Assembly (NCBI GenBank): GCA_037074705.1
Contig: CM073590.1
Location: 137,969,600 to 138,033,599, forward strand
Origin: Zhengitettix transpicula
Lineage: Eukaryota; Arthropoda; Insecta; Orthoptera; Tetrigidae
Direction: 5' to 3'
Length of the DNA: 64,000 nucleotides
Below, one piece after another: positions 34,745 through 46,011 of the stretch. Below the pieces are notes generated by a model that had not been told where the DNA came from, searched no databases, and was given only the letters and a program-made list of their open reading frames with translations. The stretch's first letter is position 1, and each line of letters opens with the position of its first letter. The translations under genes and the position numbers were made by a program.

Positions 34745-35650
34745 AACATAAGATTTTTATTGTGGCAATAAATCAAACCATTAAAAAATTTAAAGTATTG
34801 AATTTCTCAGGGTCATAACTGGGTTTGATAATGGACGAATAAATAATATTTATAATCTTATCAACAACAAATTACAATTAAAATGAAAAAAAATTACTTG
34901 TCAATTAAATTTGAACAAAATTTAATTTTGAACGAAATTAAAAGTAAAAAGATTCACTCTTATTTACAAATTTAATCAAAAGAAGAGAACGAAATCTGAC
35001 TGCTATCTTTCAATTTACGTTTACATAATTAATTGTTACTCACATCTGCCCAGCATTCCAGCGTACCTTTAACTTTCGAAAACACTATTGTGGGGTTTTA
35101 CACTGCTTCTACTCACAGATTTTACACTGATTTTAAATCAATATTTTTATGGTGTCAGGAACTCGGATGATCCTCCTTCCGTCATCTATCGGTTGACCGC
35201 TCGCCTTAGGTGATTTCTGCGATTCGTCGATTGGGTAGTCTTTATTGTTCCGGACTTAAACCGAAACTTTTACTATATCTGGCCGGCTCCTCAATGTTTT
35301 AATGCAAACTGCTCCTTCAATATCTTCTGCGAACTAAACTCCTCAATATCTTAATGCAACTCTTTAACAATTTGTTCCTGCGAACTGAACTCCTCAAGAT
35401 CTTAATGCAAAACTGTACTTTCGTCTCAATGTTTCTTACGAACTGAACTCCTCAATATCATACTGCGAACTGCTCTCTCGTCTCTAATTTTGAGCGCGCA
35501 TACGCCATTTTGACGGACCTTCCGACAAAGGAACAGTGCTTGGCTACATTGTCGGTATATGTTCTGGACCGCCGCTACAAAGGATTTCTCTAACAATTTA
35601 GATTTTCAGTTTCACAATTAATGTCTTAATTAATTGGCATTACAATATAT
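34745..35650 (-). mobile_element. LTR-like repeat, copy 2 (inverted relative to copy 1)
   Basis: Reverse-complement homolog of 7928-8755, bounded by 'TTGGCATTACA' at 35635-35645. It has an internal run of about five short tandem units of roughly 45 bp (35290-35470) based on 'GCGAACTGAACTCCTCAATA', absent or strongly reduced in copy 1. A (TA)n run adjoins at 35645-35669. Confidence 0.55.
35290..35475 (-). repeat. Short tandem repeat array inside LTR-like copy 2
   Basis: Units of about 40-60 bp share 'CTCCTCAATATCTTAATGC' and 'GCGAACTGAACTCCTC'. Variation in number and length suggests expansion after or during transposition. Confidence 0.7.
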
Positions 35651-35669
35651 ATATATATATATATATTAT
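35645..35669. repeat. (TA)n microsatellite
   Basis: About 24 bp of alternating T and A at the edge of the LTR-like repeat. Confidence 0.95.
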
Positions 35670-35814
35670 AATGACCACCAATGTATCTAATGATATTTGT
35701 ATTATCAGCGTAATATTGAGGCCAGGGAGTTGTAGGAGGCAACAGTCATCGTTGCATAATAATATATAGAATAAAGTATTGTTGTCGGTGGCATGAATAA
35801 ATACTTTGGGCTCG

Positions 35815-36229
35815 TCAGTTTGTAATATTGAAAATTGTCTGTGCAACACCAGTCTGTGAATGGCAGTCAGACAGTGAGAACAGATTATTATGATAGCTTG
35901 TAGACCCTGCTAATAAGTCTGCATGTAGAAGTCGACGTGTAAAAGGTTGGTGGTGTTTAAGGGATTTATAAATATTGGACGAGACAAACGAATAAGCTTT
36001 GATTGGAAAAGTAGTACTGGGTGTCGTTGGATTGATCTCAATGGTACAATTTTTTGAGAGCTGAATCTGACTGATATTTGGAAAGTGTAATTCCAGTTTC
36101 ATTGATATATTTATTATCACTATTCGCCGAAATATTGGAAATAAACTGATGATCCATGGTGTGGTAGACGTTTAATCGCATTTGTTGACTGAAATGGTGT
36201 AGTAAGTGTAATATTATGTTTAAGTGCAA
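35815..36229 (-). other. Unrecognised open stretch on the minus strand
   Basis: Two overlapping minus-strand frames (101 and 63 codons) fill this stretch, with protein-like segments such as TRRLLHADLLAGSTSYHN. No domain is recognised and no repeat partner is seen in the window. It may be part of an unknown transposon. Confidence 0.25.
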
Positions 36230-36998
36230 GAGTCATTTAAATAATTTGTGATCTAAACCAAAAAGTTCGTAAAATTTGTGAAGTGAAAGATTTGGCGTGA
36301 TACGAAACTGCTCCCACGTCTGGAATGTAGCAAAATACTTTCTAAACTTAGTATAATATATCTTACTGTCAGATTTATTATGTCAGTTTCTTAGTGTTTA
36401 TATTTTAGGAAATATTCAAGTAAATCTTGTAAATTAATTTCAATATTTTCCTAATAATCTATAATTTTTCTATTTCATTGCGGGTTCCTATTACTGTTTC
36501 CAGGCCCTATAAGCGACCCTAGAGATATCAAGAATCTCATAAAAGCCGTGGCACTAATGTGAAAAAAGTGTATAATAAGTAATTAAATTTAAATTGATAA
36601 AATTATGTATTTCAAATTGAATTTGTGAGTAATCATTTCTTTCACTAAATACGTCCACAGTTTAAAGCATCTGTTTAATGAGTTGTTTAAAATAAATTTT
36701 AAATTTTAAATCTTAAAATATTTGTATAGTTACCTTATGAATTGACACAATAACGAGGAACTTTGATTTCTCTTAATTGTTTACCTATTAATTGACTTAG
36801 AACCGTGGAAATATCTAATAAAAATAATTGTAAATTCATTTGTTTTATTAAAATTAAATTATTAGATTGTTTACTACAATATATATTTAATTGCCATTAT
36901 AGCAATCAGTCAATTTTATTTTTGTTGTTAGAAAATGATTCCTTTACCTAAAGCGTTAATCAAAGAAAATTCTTATAATTTGTTATACACTGTTGCAG
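36230..36998. other. AT-rich intron end before exon 36999
   Basis: Only the pyrimidine-poor AT-rich lead-in and the acceptor TGTTGCAG are recognised. Confidence 0.5.
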
Positions 36999-37109
36999 TT
37001 CCTCCTCAAAAGCCGGTTATCTTTGACGAGCGAGGAAAGGAGCTGGGAGCTACGGCAGGACCTTACGAAGAAGGTTCAGAGATGAAGCTCACTTGTATCG
37101 TGTCTGGCG
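36999..37109 (+). CDS. side-like: Sidestep-family Ig protein, internal exon (start of Ig domain 2)
   Basis: After a split valine codon this exon encodes 36 codons starting PPQKPVIFDERGKEL and ending LTCIVSGG (the last glycine is split). The P-P-x-x-P-V-I linker, the acidic PYEEGS turn and the strand-B cysteine (about residue 32) are typical of the second Ig domain of Sidestep proteins. The acceptor is TGTTGCAG ending at 36998 and the donor is GTAAGT from 37110. Length 111 fits 2 + 36x3 + 1, so both flanking introns are phase 1. A longer apparent open frame starting at 36935 runs through the acceptor and should not be taken as the exon start. The exon joins in frame to 3170-3378 and to 46761-46967. 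Confidence 0.87.
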
Positions 37110-38060
37110 GTAAGTGACCCAAATTCTTCCTTAGTGTTTCGGTAAATATATTTGAAGTAGCTTATAATGCTGGTGTTTCTACGATATTATCACTAAATTA
37201 ACTTCTGCAAATTTGGAAATGCCAAGCTGATATATTTTTTTTTCAATCAGTTGACAGATGACGTTAATTAATGAAGAACGGTAATTCAAAAACGTGTCCG
37301 TTATTATTAAATTAATGATCTTTCACTGTTGAACGAAATATATTGGGCAGGAATTGCATAGACTATATTGACGAGAGAATAAATTGGTTATTGGTGTAAC
37401 TGAAAATCAGAAGATGATCTAAATACCCTAGCAAAATATTCTGTACCTGTATTTGCATGCGGGGTAGCAAAGAAATACAAATGCAGTGTATGAAGGTAAA
37501 ATAGAAGGCTGCATATAGATCTATTTCAATATGTCCGTAAGAAATACGACGTATGTATGGCATCAGCTGACACTAATTGATATTATGAATGTAAAGAACT
37601 AAAGTAGAAATATAAATTGTTGCAAAACTTTCAAAATACAATTATTCTAAGGATTTGGTGGTGCTTAACGAGTCAGCATTTCATATAATTTATTACAAAA
37701 TAAGGAACCTGAACATTTACTTTATTTAACTTAAGACAATTGAATGGAAGTGCGTTATCTTCTTTAAAAGCCACAATTAAATATTCTATAACTGTTTTAC
37801 CTAGAAATAAACATGTGCATGACCTGTCCGCATAAATTTTTCGGTCTTAAGTTAATTTCCTGCAATATTGTGAAGACACAGGGAATTTTATTAACGAAAT
37901 ATTATTGTATTAATTGAGTCTCCATCTTGACAGTTTAAATGTTGCATGCATTAAAGCAATGCAATGTGTATGTTTGGAGTGACTGTTAAAATTGCTTTAC
38001 ATGATCAAGGGTGACAAACATTAACATTTCTCGCTCAGCGTTTGTAAATTTAATCATGGC
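37110..38060. other. AT-rich intronic DNA, nothing recognised
   Basis: No recognised feature. Confidence 0.45.
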
Positions 38061-38074
38061 CTACAATCAGGGTT

Positions 38075-38130
38075 TGATTGGTACCACAAACTGTGTGGTT
38101 AGTTCTGTGTTTCTAAATACCACTACTGAT
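38075..38130 (+). mobile_element. Possible decayed tRNA-derived SINE head
   Basis: 'TGTGTGGTTAGT' and 'CTGATCCGGTCGAGAA' resemble blocks of the tRNA-related SINE at 45825-45960, with a degraded middle. Confidence 0.3.
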
Positions 38131-38864
38131 CCGGTCGAGAACGAGTACTCATTTATGTGAAGATAGTCCCCGTATGCTGGCGCTCCAACTGCTAACATTA
38201 TATAGACACTTTATATACATGCATATTATATGACCTTAGTAACAGTTTGGTAAATAAAATTATAATTCATGAAAATATAGTTCGGATTCTTATTAGGCTT
38301 ACACTTCCAATTTTGTGATTTTAACGTAATAATACAAGAAAAAATATACAGGAATGAGAAAAATTTTACAGCAAACAACAAGAAACAATGCAAAAACTAA
38401 ATACTGTTTTACAGTAACATTATTTATATTTATTAACACCATCCCCTAGGCCCTTAACAGAATCTAGAGGAAACTGTCAAAGTATTGTATTTTCATACAT
38501 GATATACACTATTTCCCGTCCTCGGTATACGATTAGTTTTTTGTCTACGGTAGTCTACATGCTATTGATAGGATACGGTTGGGACTATTTTTTCGCAATA
38601 ACACGTTATTAATGTTTCATTCGCCCATTCTCACGTTTTCTATTTAATACTAATTGGCTCTATCTATAATATGATAAACAGTCAATTGTGAATTATCTGG
38701 TTATAATGGGCGGCATATAGGTGTTCACATAGCGTGTGAGAGTGATACAAAGGTCAGGTGACAACCTGTGTAATGGTGAGTTGTGTGCTAGTGTTTTTAA
38801 GAAAGAACATAAACAGAGAGCAGCTTTATTATGCCACTAGCTAGGGTTTTCATATATCTATAAC

Positions 38865-39420
38865 CCTCGATTTCACTGCAATATCAGTTACTTTTGCGTT
38901 ATTTTTATGTAACGCACCTCGACCCCCATCCCTAATATGCTCATCTCACATGCCGAAAGCGGTTGAACTTATTGATCCAGAAAAAGTTTATTTTGACGGA
39001 TATATCGGCCGTTTTAACATGTTCGAAAATCTCCACCGTTGCTACTGTGGGTTAAACAAAAAGTATATATTCGACGCTACCATCGGCCGGTTACCTTATT
39101 AAAAAAATTCTACCCTCGACCACCTCCGCCCAGCCGTACCCACCCCGCTAGTTACCCAGGTTGACATAATTTAACTCAGCGACATCAATAACCCCGGATT
39201 TGACTCGAATATCGGTTGTTTTTAGTTAATTTCATGAAATGCCCGTCCATCCCCACCCTCTATAAAAACTCCTCTCCAATGCCGAAAGGGGTGAAAATTA
39301 TACACAAACAACATCGGTACAAATACTATCAATGTCATTGACCCCGACAAATATTTATTCCACGCAAATAATAATCGTTAACATGATGATATCAGCCAAA
39401 AAATAAAGAAACTGACGTTT
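38865..39420 (-). repeat. Satellite-like units, inverted relative to 12690-13390
   Basis: About two decayed units. 'TTTTGCGTTATTTTTATGTAA' with 'CGCACCTCGACCCCCATCCC' mirrors 13305-13340, and 'AACCTCGGATTTGACTC'-like and 'CATGCCGAAAG' blocks recur at about 39190-39300. Confidence 0.65.
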
Positions 39421-39424
39421 TGTT

Positions 39425-40740
39425 GACATTCTGACTTCAAGTATTTAATTTTTTCAAACTGTGGATGACAATACGAGGTATACGTTTATATTTAAATCAA
39501 ACAAAATCACTGTCCAACCGGGAACAAAAATAATTTGGAACCTCCTACGTTTTGTCTCAAGATTTTACAGCTTTGAATATCTAAAATGCTTATATTGAAT
39601 TCCGTCCGACAGCCAGGAATTTAGATAACTTCTTTCTCATCCTGTAATACGTGAAACTGAAAGTACTCAATTCTAATCCATGCACAGGCAAAACTATTAA
39701 TTTTTTAAGTGCATTCCAGATATTGCTGTCTACGAGGCCAGTGTCACGATTACCCTTGAACTATTCCTATATCTTGTTGGCTATTTTCGTAACGGTGAAA
39801 CTCGGCCTTCATACAGAATTTTCTTATTTTTATATCAGTATAAGACAAATATGTTTTAGCTGCTGTTAGCGTCAGATAGAGACTAATTGAGATCATGTAC
39901 AGTGACAAAATTATTAAGATGAAATTTGTATTGGTGGTAGATACGGATCTTAATTAGCTACTTGATTCTGCAAAATAGATTGATGCAGTGTAAAGATATT
40001 TGACGTGACAGAGCTAGGAACCGTTGAATTTCACTTTGTAAATTTACATTACATATGTTACGTCTGGTAAAAGAATATAACGTTCACTTTTAATAAACCA
40101 GTTGTGTTGTGAGGAACGAAAGTTTTAAGTCAGCAATTTACGGACCTATTAACAAATCCATATTAGCACGTTCCACAAAATAGGATATTTTTCTATTTTT
40201 ATTACATTTTCTAACATTATGAGCAATTTTTTTATCCATTTTTAGGTTTTTGAATAGTAGTATTTACTAAATATATCTGTTTAAAAGGACTTGTTGGGGA
40301 ATACTATAAATTTTCCTACTTTGGGCGTAGAAAATTAGTTTACGTTTTAACCTCTGTCTCACATAATTTATACGCTCATTTAATTTAATTTTATTGACTC
40401 ATGAACATACCAGATGACGTCATCAATTTTAGGAAGCATTTTAAGGTGCGCTGTTGAAGGGCATGGACGATAATTTCGGACATAGAACAAATATTTCCAC
40501 AGTTACCTGTTTGAACAGCGACTATGCAGCTTTCTCACCTGGCTGCGTTCAAGCTTTCTGTTTGAATGGCAAGCAAAAGCGAATAACAGCATAGCAGCTA
40601 CTAGTATAGAAACAAAAACTTATTTGCTTAGATCATCTTCTTAATAGGGTAAAGAATAATTTCATTCATCGTAGCTATGCTTCAGCAAAAATTATTTGTA
40701 GCACATTCTCGTAAGTTTTTGTGAAATAAAACTCATTTTG
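39425..40740. other. AT-rich intronic DNA, nothing recognised
   Basis: No recognised feature. Confidence 0.45.
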
Positions 40741-40744
40741 TGGG

Positions 40745-41760
40745 TTTTCGGTACGAGAGATGAAGGAGACTACCTTCGGGGGTGCCTTCTCCTCTCTCTG
40801 GTTTTGAACTAATGTTTTCACAAGCAAAAGCACCTCGACCATTTTTAGGGGTGTCGCGGACCTTGGTCTTACAGTAAAAGTTGTCTGCTATTCCTATTTG
40901 AATAGTCGGCCAGCTGCCTCCAAAACTGGTCAAGGCATGGAGAGCGGACTGCTGCGACACCGCAGCAAATCCCTCTCCGCTATAGGAAAGGCGTGGGACA
41001 AGTACAAAGAATCCGACTTAGCTGATGCAGGTTTTTTCAATGAAGCCTGCCAGATGATTCTCTCGCAGGTGATCCTTCCCAGAGAGCTCTGGCGGAGGCT
41101 ACCTTTGGGGATGCCTTCACATCTCTCTGGTTTTTGAACTAAGGTTCCCACATGCCGAGGCACCTCGGCCAGTTTTGAGAGGTGTATGTTCCGGGGTCGC
41201 AGACCTTGGGCATACGGCAAGAGTTGTCCGCTATTCCTATTGGAATAGTAGGCCAGCTGCCTCCTAAATTGGTCAAGGCACGGCGAGGGGAAAGCTGCGA
41301 GCCCACAGCTAACCCCTCTCCCGCCATCGGAAGGGCGTGGGACAAGTACCAAATGCCCGACCTACCTGATGCAGGTTTTTCTAGGGTTTGTCCTGCATTT
41401 CTTTTAGGCGAATGCCGGGTAGTATCCTTAAACCATAGCCCGGGGGCCCTAGTTACCCTTGGCTACCTTCCTCCACCCTTCCGCATCTCCCCTTTCAAAT
41501 CCCTTTCCTATGCTATAAGAGGGGAGTTGCCACTATGTGGATTACCCTATACATAGCCTGTCTTTGATGCAGGTTTTTCTATTTCATTCATGTATCAATT
41601 TTACACAAATTTCCGGTAGTATCCTTAAAACTACAACCATAGGGCGGTAGTTAATCCTTGACTACCTTGTTCTACCTTTCCACATCCCCAGTTTCAGTTC
41701 CTTTACTAAACTATAAGAGGGGTGAGAACAGACCATGAATTATCCTGTACATAGCCTATC
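40745..41760 (+). mobile_element. Older SINE-like copy split by a younger one
   Basis: The 5' part is 40745-41036, ending at 'GCTGATGCAGGTTTTT'. The 3' part resumes at 41565 with 'TGATGCAGGTTTTT' and continues to 'ACATAGCCTATCTACACAC' at 41760. Both parts are more diverged from the consensus than the inserted copy. Confidence 0.88.
41037..41564 (+). mobile_element. Younger SINE-like copy nested in the older one
   Basis: About 528 bp with the 5' hairpin region ('CCTGCCAGATGATTCTCTCG' and on), all internal blocks and the alternative 3' end 'CTATACATAGCCTGTC'. TGATGCAGGTTTTT occurs on both sides (41023-41036 and 41565-41578), a 14 bp target-site duplication made from the older element's own sequence. 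No A-tail is present, so this 3' subtype may not need one or has lost it. Confidence 0.9.
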
Positions 41761-41784
41761 TACACACACGGGATTACTGTAAAG

Positions 41785-42295
41785 GAAGAAACCAGTGAGA
41801 AAATAGTTCTCGTGCGTGAATCGTTCCAAGAGAGTAGGTGGCGACTATCAGCAAGGATGCTTTATTATTTCATTGCTTTTTTCCTAAGGTTCAAACTAGC
41901 TGAAGCACCTGGGTCAATTTAGAGAGGTGCATTCTCTGCACATAGACGTAGACGTTGGGCAAACAGCAAGATTTGTCTTTTGCTGCCATTGGAACAGTCG
42001 GCCGGCTGTCGCCAAATCTGGGTCGACGCAAGGAATAAGAAATGTTGCGGCCCAATAGCACAAACGCTTATAGTTATCGGTAGGGCTTAGAACAGGAAAC
42101 CGAGAACCTGACATGCCGGATACATGTTTGTATAAGGTTTATCCTGAATCACATTTAGAAAAATGCTGAATAAACAGTAGGCAGGGGTCTAATGTTAACC
42201 CTTGCTTTTTTACCAAGTCAGTTCGTATCCCCTATTTCTATTCTATCGAATGCTATTATAGAATATCCTCCAGTAGCCTGTTTCCAAAAATAATA
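41785..42295 (+). mobile_element. Old, highly diverged SINE-like copy
   Basis: Collinear blocks remain: 'TTCCAAGAGAG', 'CTAAGGTTCAAACTAGCTGA', 'TTAGAGAGGTGCATTCTC', 'GGAACAGTCGGCCGGCTG', 'GTTAACCCTTGC' and 'AGTAGCCTGTTTCC' plus an A-rich end. It is the third consecutive copy in a cluster. Confidence 0.8.
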
Positions 42296-43325
42296 ATTCT
42301 GAATGTGTAAAATGAATAACCATTTCACCTGGTTTGCTTCTTTTCCCTATCGGACCTCATCGTTGATATAATTAATATAATGTTGCCGATTAGACATTTG
42401 GTCCTTATAACAACAAGGCTAGTCCACGTCAACAAAGACAGCCAAGATGAAACATGTATCCCTCATCGCTTCATGAAGAATAAAACAAAACAAATAATAA
42501 GCTTAGCGTATTGCTAAATCATTTTCATGCTATTACATATAAACAATGTTGTAGATACTTTAGATTTATAAATAATGAGGTTAATTTTTTATGAGTTGTA
42601 GTCATAGGGCAGTAAATCACATTTTTCATGTACATAATTTTAAATTTTATTTTTGCGTCTGGCTAATGGCATGGAACAATACCGCTTTGTTAAACATATA
42701 TATTGTATAACAGTATATTTTGATTTCCACTCATGAGTATTATTTTCGTTATTAATGATGAAATGAAAATGGCCCAATGTCAATACTTTTTGGTTAAATG
42801 CCCAATAAAGGGATTAGAGAAACTAGAACGAGTCTTATAGTTAATCTTCCACTGACAAACTTTACATTATATAGGCAACCAAGGTTTTCCATTTATCTTA
42901 TTGCACTGTATTCAAACGTTTTGTTCCCTTCGTCATAAACGTCTGTCTTATCTATTTGGGTTTCAATTTACAGTTAATTTTACTGTCAATCGGGTATGAA
43001 AAGTGTAATGCATTTAATTATGCTGCTGTAACAGTAAGAGGCTATCACCCTCGGACTCGTAATTATATAAAATAAAAATAATTACATGTTTCTATGATTT
43101 TCAGCAAAGACCAAGTTTACGTTGTAACACATGTTGTGATATGATGCACTCCTGCTTCCGGCGTTCCCTATCGATCTCTATCTCACACCCACGTGGCGCA
43201 ACAATGGCGTTCTCTTTCCCACACTGGCCACTCTCGCGGCACGCCCCAAGCTTGCGGTAGCTAATCCCCACTCGTTGCACTCGCACCCGTTCCTGCATTT
43301 ATATTCAATTAAATCTCAGTGATAT
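42296..43325. other. AT-rich intronic DNA; GC-richer patch at 43130-43300
   Basis: The patch shows no recognised element. Confidence 0.4.
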
Positions 43326-43327
43326 TG

Positions 43328-43590
43328 TACTTCTCTCCCGCTATCGGAAGGGCGTGGGACAAGTACCCAATGCCCGACCTACCCGATGCAGGTTTTTCTA
43401 AGGTTTTCCCTGCATTTATTTAGGCGAAAGCCGGGTAGGATACTTAAAATATAGCCCGGGGACCCTAGTAACCCTTGGCTACCTTCCTCTACCCTTCCGC
43501 ATCCCCCCTTTCAAATCCCTTCCTATGCTATTAAAGGGGAGTTGCCCAATGTGGATTCCCCTCATGTAGCCTGTTGCCCTAAAAAAAATA
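43328..43590 (+). mobile_element. SINE-like family, 3' fragment
   Basis: Starts at 'ACTTCTCTCCCGCTATCGG' and ends 'TGTTGCCCT' plus an A-run, nearly identical to 14217-14475. Confidence 0.88.
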
Positions 43591-43919
43591 TCTGAAGAAT
43601 TGGATTAAAAAGTGCGAAATATTTGGCAAGAGTCAACAATAATGCATCTATTGTTAAAAGGGAGACCAGAAATAAGTTTTTTTTGAAACATTTATCTCTG
43701 AAGTTTAATTATAAAGTGAGACTCGACATGTTTCCCGAACGATTGTAAATGTAGAGGAACCCATCTCAGCATGTAATTCTCTGAAACATGAAAATATTAA
43801 TATTGGATAACTATGAAATGAAATCTGTTTTCAAGCAGGCGCACCATACGACGTATATAATCAAATATATTTCGTGGTCAATGAGATTGATAGTGTTTCA
43901 CCCGTTGTTTTTGTGTATA

Positions 43920-44062
43920 ATTTAAATCTTTCGGCATGGGAGGGGAGTCCCCTTAGTGGCGTTACAAGAAAAATATAGCACAAATGCAACCGGGATTGGA
44001 GTAAAATCCGGGGTTATGGATATCGCTGATTTTAATTATGACAACCCTGATTCGCCGTATTA
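43920..44062 (+). repeat. Single satellite-like unit
   Basis: 'CTTTCGGCATGGGAGGGGAG' then 'CGGGATTGGAGTAAAATCC', 'GGGGTTATGGATATCGCTGA' and 'TTTTAATTATGACA' match the units at 12690-13390. Confidence 0.7.
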
Positions 44063-44064
44063 GT

Positions 44065-45430
44065 GCATTATTATATTATTATATCATTGCATTGCTAAGG
44101 ACACAACGTAAATACTGACGAAGATTGTATAATATTGGTTTTCTGGATACCAAATATCCAAGTAGGAGGAATTTTTTGTGTGCTAGAAAGGGAAATGATT
44201 GTGGATGCGGGGAAGCTAGGGTCCGTCAAAATTGATACAATAATTATAATTATCTGGCATATTTTAATTTTACAATGAATAAATTTACGGACTATAAGTA
44301 AATAAAATTCAATAAACAATTGATAATAATATAATTTAGGAGTTCATCAGGTGTGTTCTGGAGTAGTTGGGACTTGTAGAATTATAAATTATTTTTATGG
44401 AATGCCAACGTCTTTCATCAATTTCAATCAAAACTAAATATCATGTAAATAAATTCTGAGTAAAATTTCTTGACTGAACTGTATAAAAATAGTTATTTAT
44501 AATACCGAAAGTATACCTGATGAAATAAAAAATTAAGGACGGATCGTGGTGAAATTATATTTTTCTCTTTCGTTTTATGGCATATTAATTTATTTATTAT
44601 AAAGTTGATAGAAGTTATAAGTGTTAAAGGAATTAGATAGTTTAAAGAATATTTGATATTGTTATGAGACAAACCTTTACTATTTTGACTAGTATAGTGT
44701 TTTTTATGATTAAATAAATATTCAACATTCGAACTTCTTGTTGACCCCTTTTGAGAAGTGTTGAATTATAATTCGAATACAACCTCTGGGACTAGAAGAC
44801 AAGAAGTATTATTAATACCATTTATGGTTTTTTAAATTCATTTCAGTGAGTTGCAATCCATAAATTTCTACACTTTTGAATTCTGTAATTATTGTCATGA
44901 TACTTTCTCAAAGACACCCGAATTCATTCATAAACTAATGTTTGGTCGATACACGACAATCTTTCTGTCAAATATTGGACATTTTCCAACTCCAGAGACG
45001 GTGTTTTACGCGTTCGTTTGTCTGATGGGGAGATTCTGTGGGTGAATTCTGAGAGGGGTTGATGGAGTGAAAATTTATACGAAGTGAATTAGGGTGAGCT
45101 GAGGGAAAAGAATGATAGATCGTTAGAGTGAGAATTGAACCACGCGGCATAGGTAAAGACTATGAGACTGTCGATTCGAACAGTAAAAAATAAGTGTTCG
45201 TCTTCATGAGAGCTAAGTAAAACTGTGACAGTGTTAAACAAACAAATCATGCAAACACCACGGTACAAGAAGCTAAGATTTTTCACAATTATTTCATCAG
45301 TATATATAAATATAGAAAATGCTGATGAGTTTTTGATGATAAATGTAGTCACGCGATTAACCTCACAACAAGCCCATAATATATCCTAAATTTGTAATCA
45401 GTTCAAGAATATATAAATAGAAAGTTTTCA
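44065..45430. other. AT-rich intronic DNA, nothing recognised
   Basis: No recognised feature. Confidence 0.45.
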
Positions 45431-45439
45431 CAAAACTCA

Positions 45440-45620
45440 AGCCGTGGAAGCCATGGTTAAATTAAATTAAATTATCCGGATGGAAAAATGCCATCCGAAC
45501 CCAGGACCTTCCACTTACCAGGCGGAAGCTCTAACGATGGAGCAATCCCTGTCGCCTCCAGATCCGGTTCCAAATTTCTCCAGCCATTATACTCGATGAA
45601 GGCTCATCTACAATATTTTA
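45440..45620 (-). mobile_element. tRNA-derived SINE, minus strand
   Basis: On the minus strand the head reads TGCTCCATCGTTAGAGC (A-box region), then TTCCGCCTGGTAAGTGG and AAGGTCCTGGGTTCGGATGG (B-box region), close to the D arm, anticodon arm and T arm of a tRNA. The body continues into AT-rich sequence. No separate tRNA gene is present because the acceptor stem does not close. Confidence 0.6.
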
Positions 45621-45824
45621 CAATCACAATTCTTCATGGCCTAAACATTGGGACCTCAAATGAAGAACGGCTTTATGCAAATTGATTATCGGTTTTAAAA
45701 TTTTCAATTCAAGAATATAAAGAATGGAAACTTTCACAAGGTTCAAGTCTTGAGATCCTAAAAATTTAGGTCATGAATAATTGTCAGGTCTGATGGATGA
45801 AGGAATTTCCAACGTATCTGTAGT

Positions 45825-45960
45825 CGATAGGGATAGTTTGGTGGTTAGTGTGATCGCCCGGTAAGCGGGAGTTCCTGGGTTCGTTTCCTGATCCGGTCGA
45901 AAATTTTGCATACTGATAGTTCAATTTCTAACCAGTTACAATCACCCAAAATTTTATTTC
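45825..45960 (+). mobile_element. tRNA-derived SINE, plus strand
   Basis: Reads GGGATAGTTTGGTGGTTAGTG (A box), GATCGCCCGGTAAGCGGGAG (anticodon-arm-like hairpin) and TTCCTGGGTTCGTTTCC (B box), followed by a short body 'TGATCCGGTCGAAAATTTTG'. The head lies about 300 bp from the opposite-strand SINE. Confidence 0.65.
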
Positions 45961-46011
45961 ATCTCCCCGAAACACTCCCGAAATAGACAACTGAAATTTT
46001 CCATAAATCTC

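Larger units (their letters stand above)
3379..36998 (+). other. Intron of the side-like gene, about 33.6 kb
   Basis: A GT-AG, phase 1 intron between the exons at 3170-3378 and 36999-37109. It carries most of the mobile elements of the window, in both orientations. I saw no conserved coding exon inside it that would join in phase. This reading depends on both exons belonging to one gene, which the matching phases and domain order support. Confidence 0.75.

Noticed and set aside
36935..37117. Sixty-codon frame starting at 36935
   Set aside because: Its first part crosses a clear splice acceptor. Only 36999-37109 fits the Ig-domain exon and the phases.
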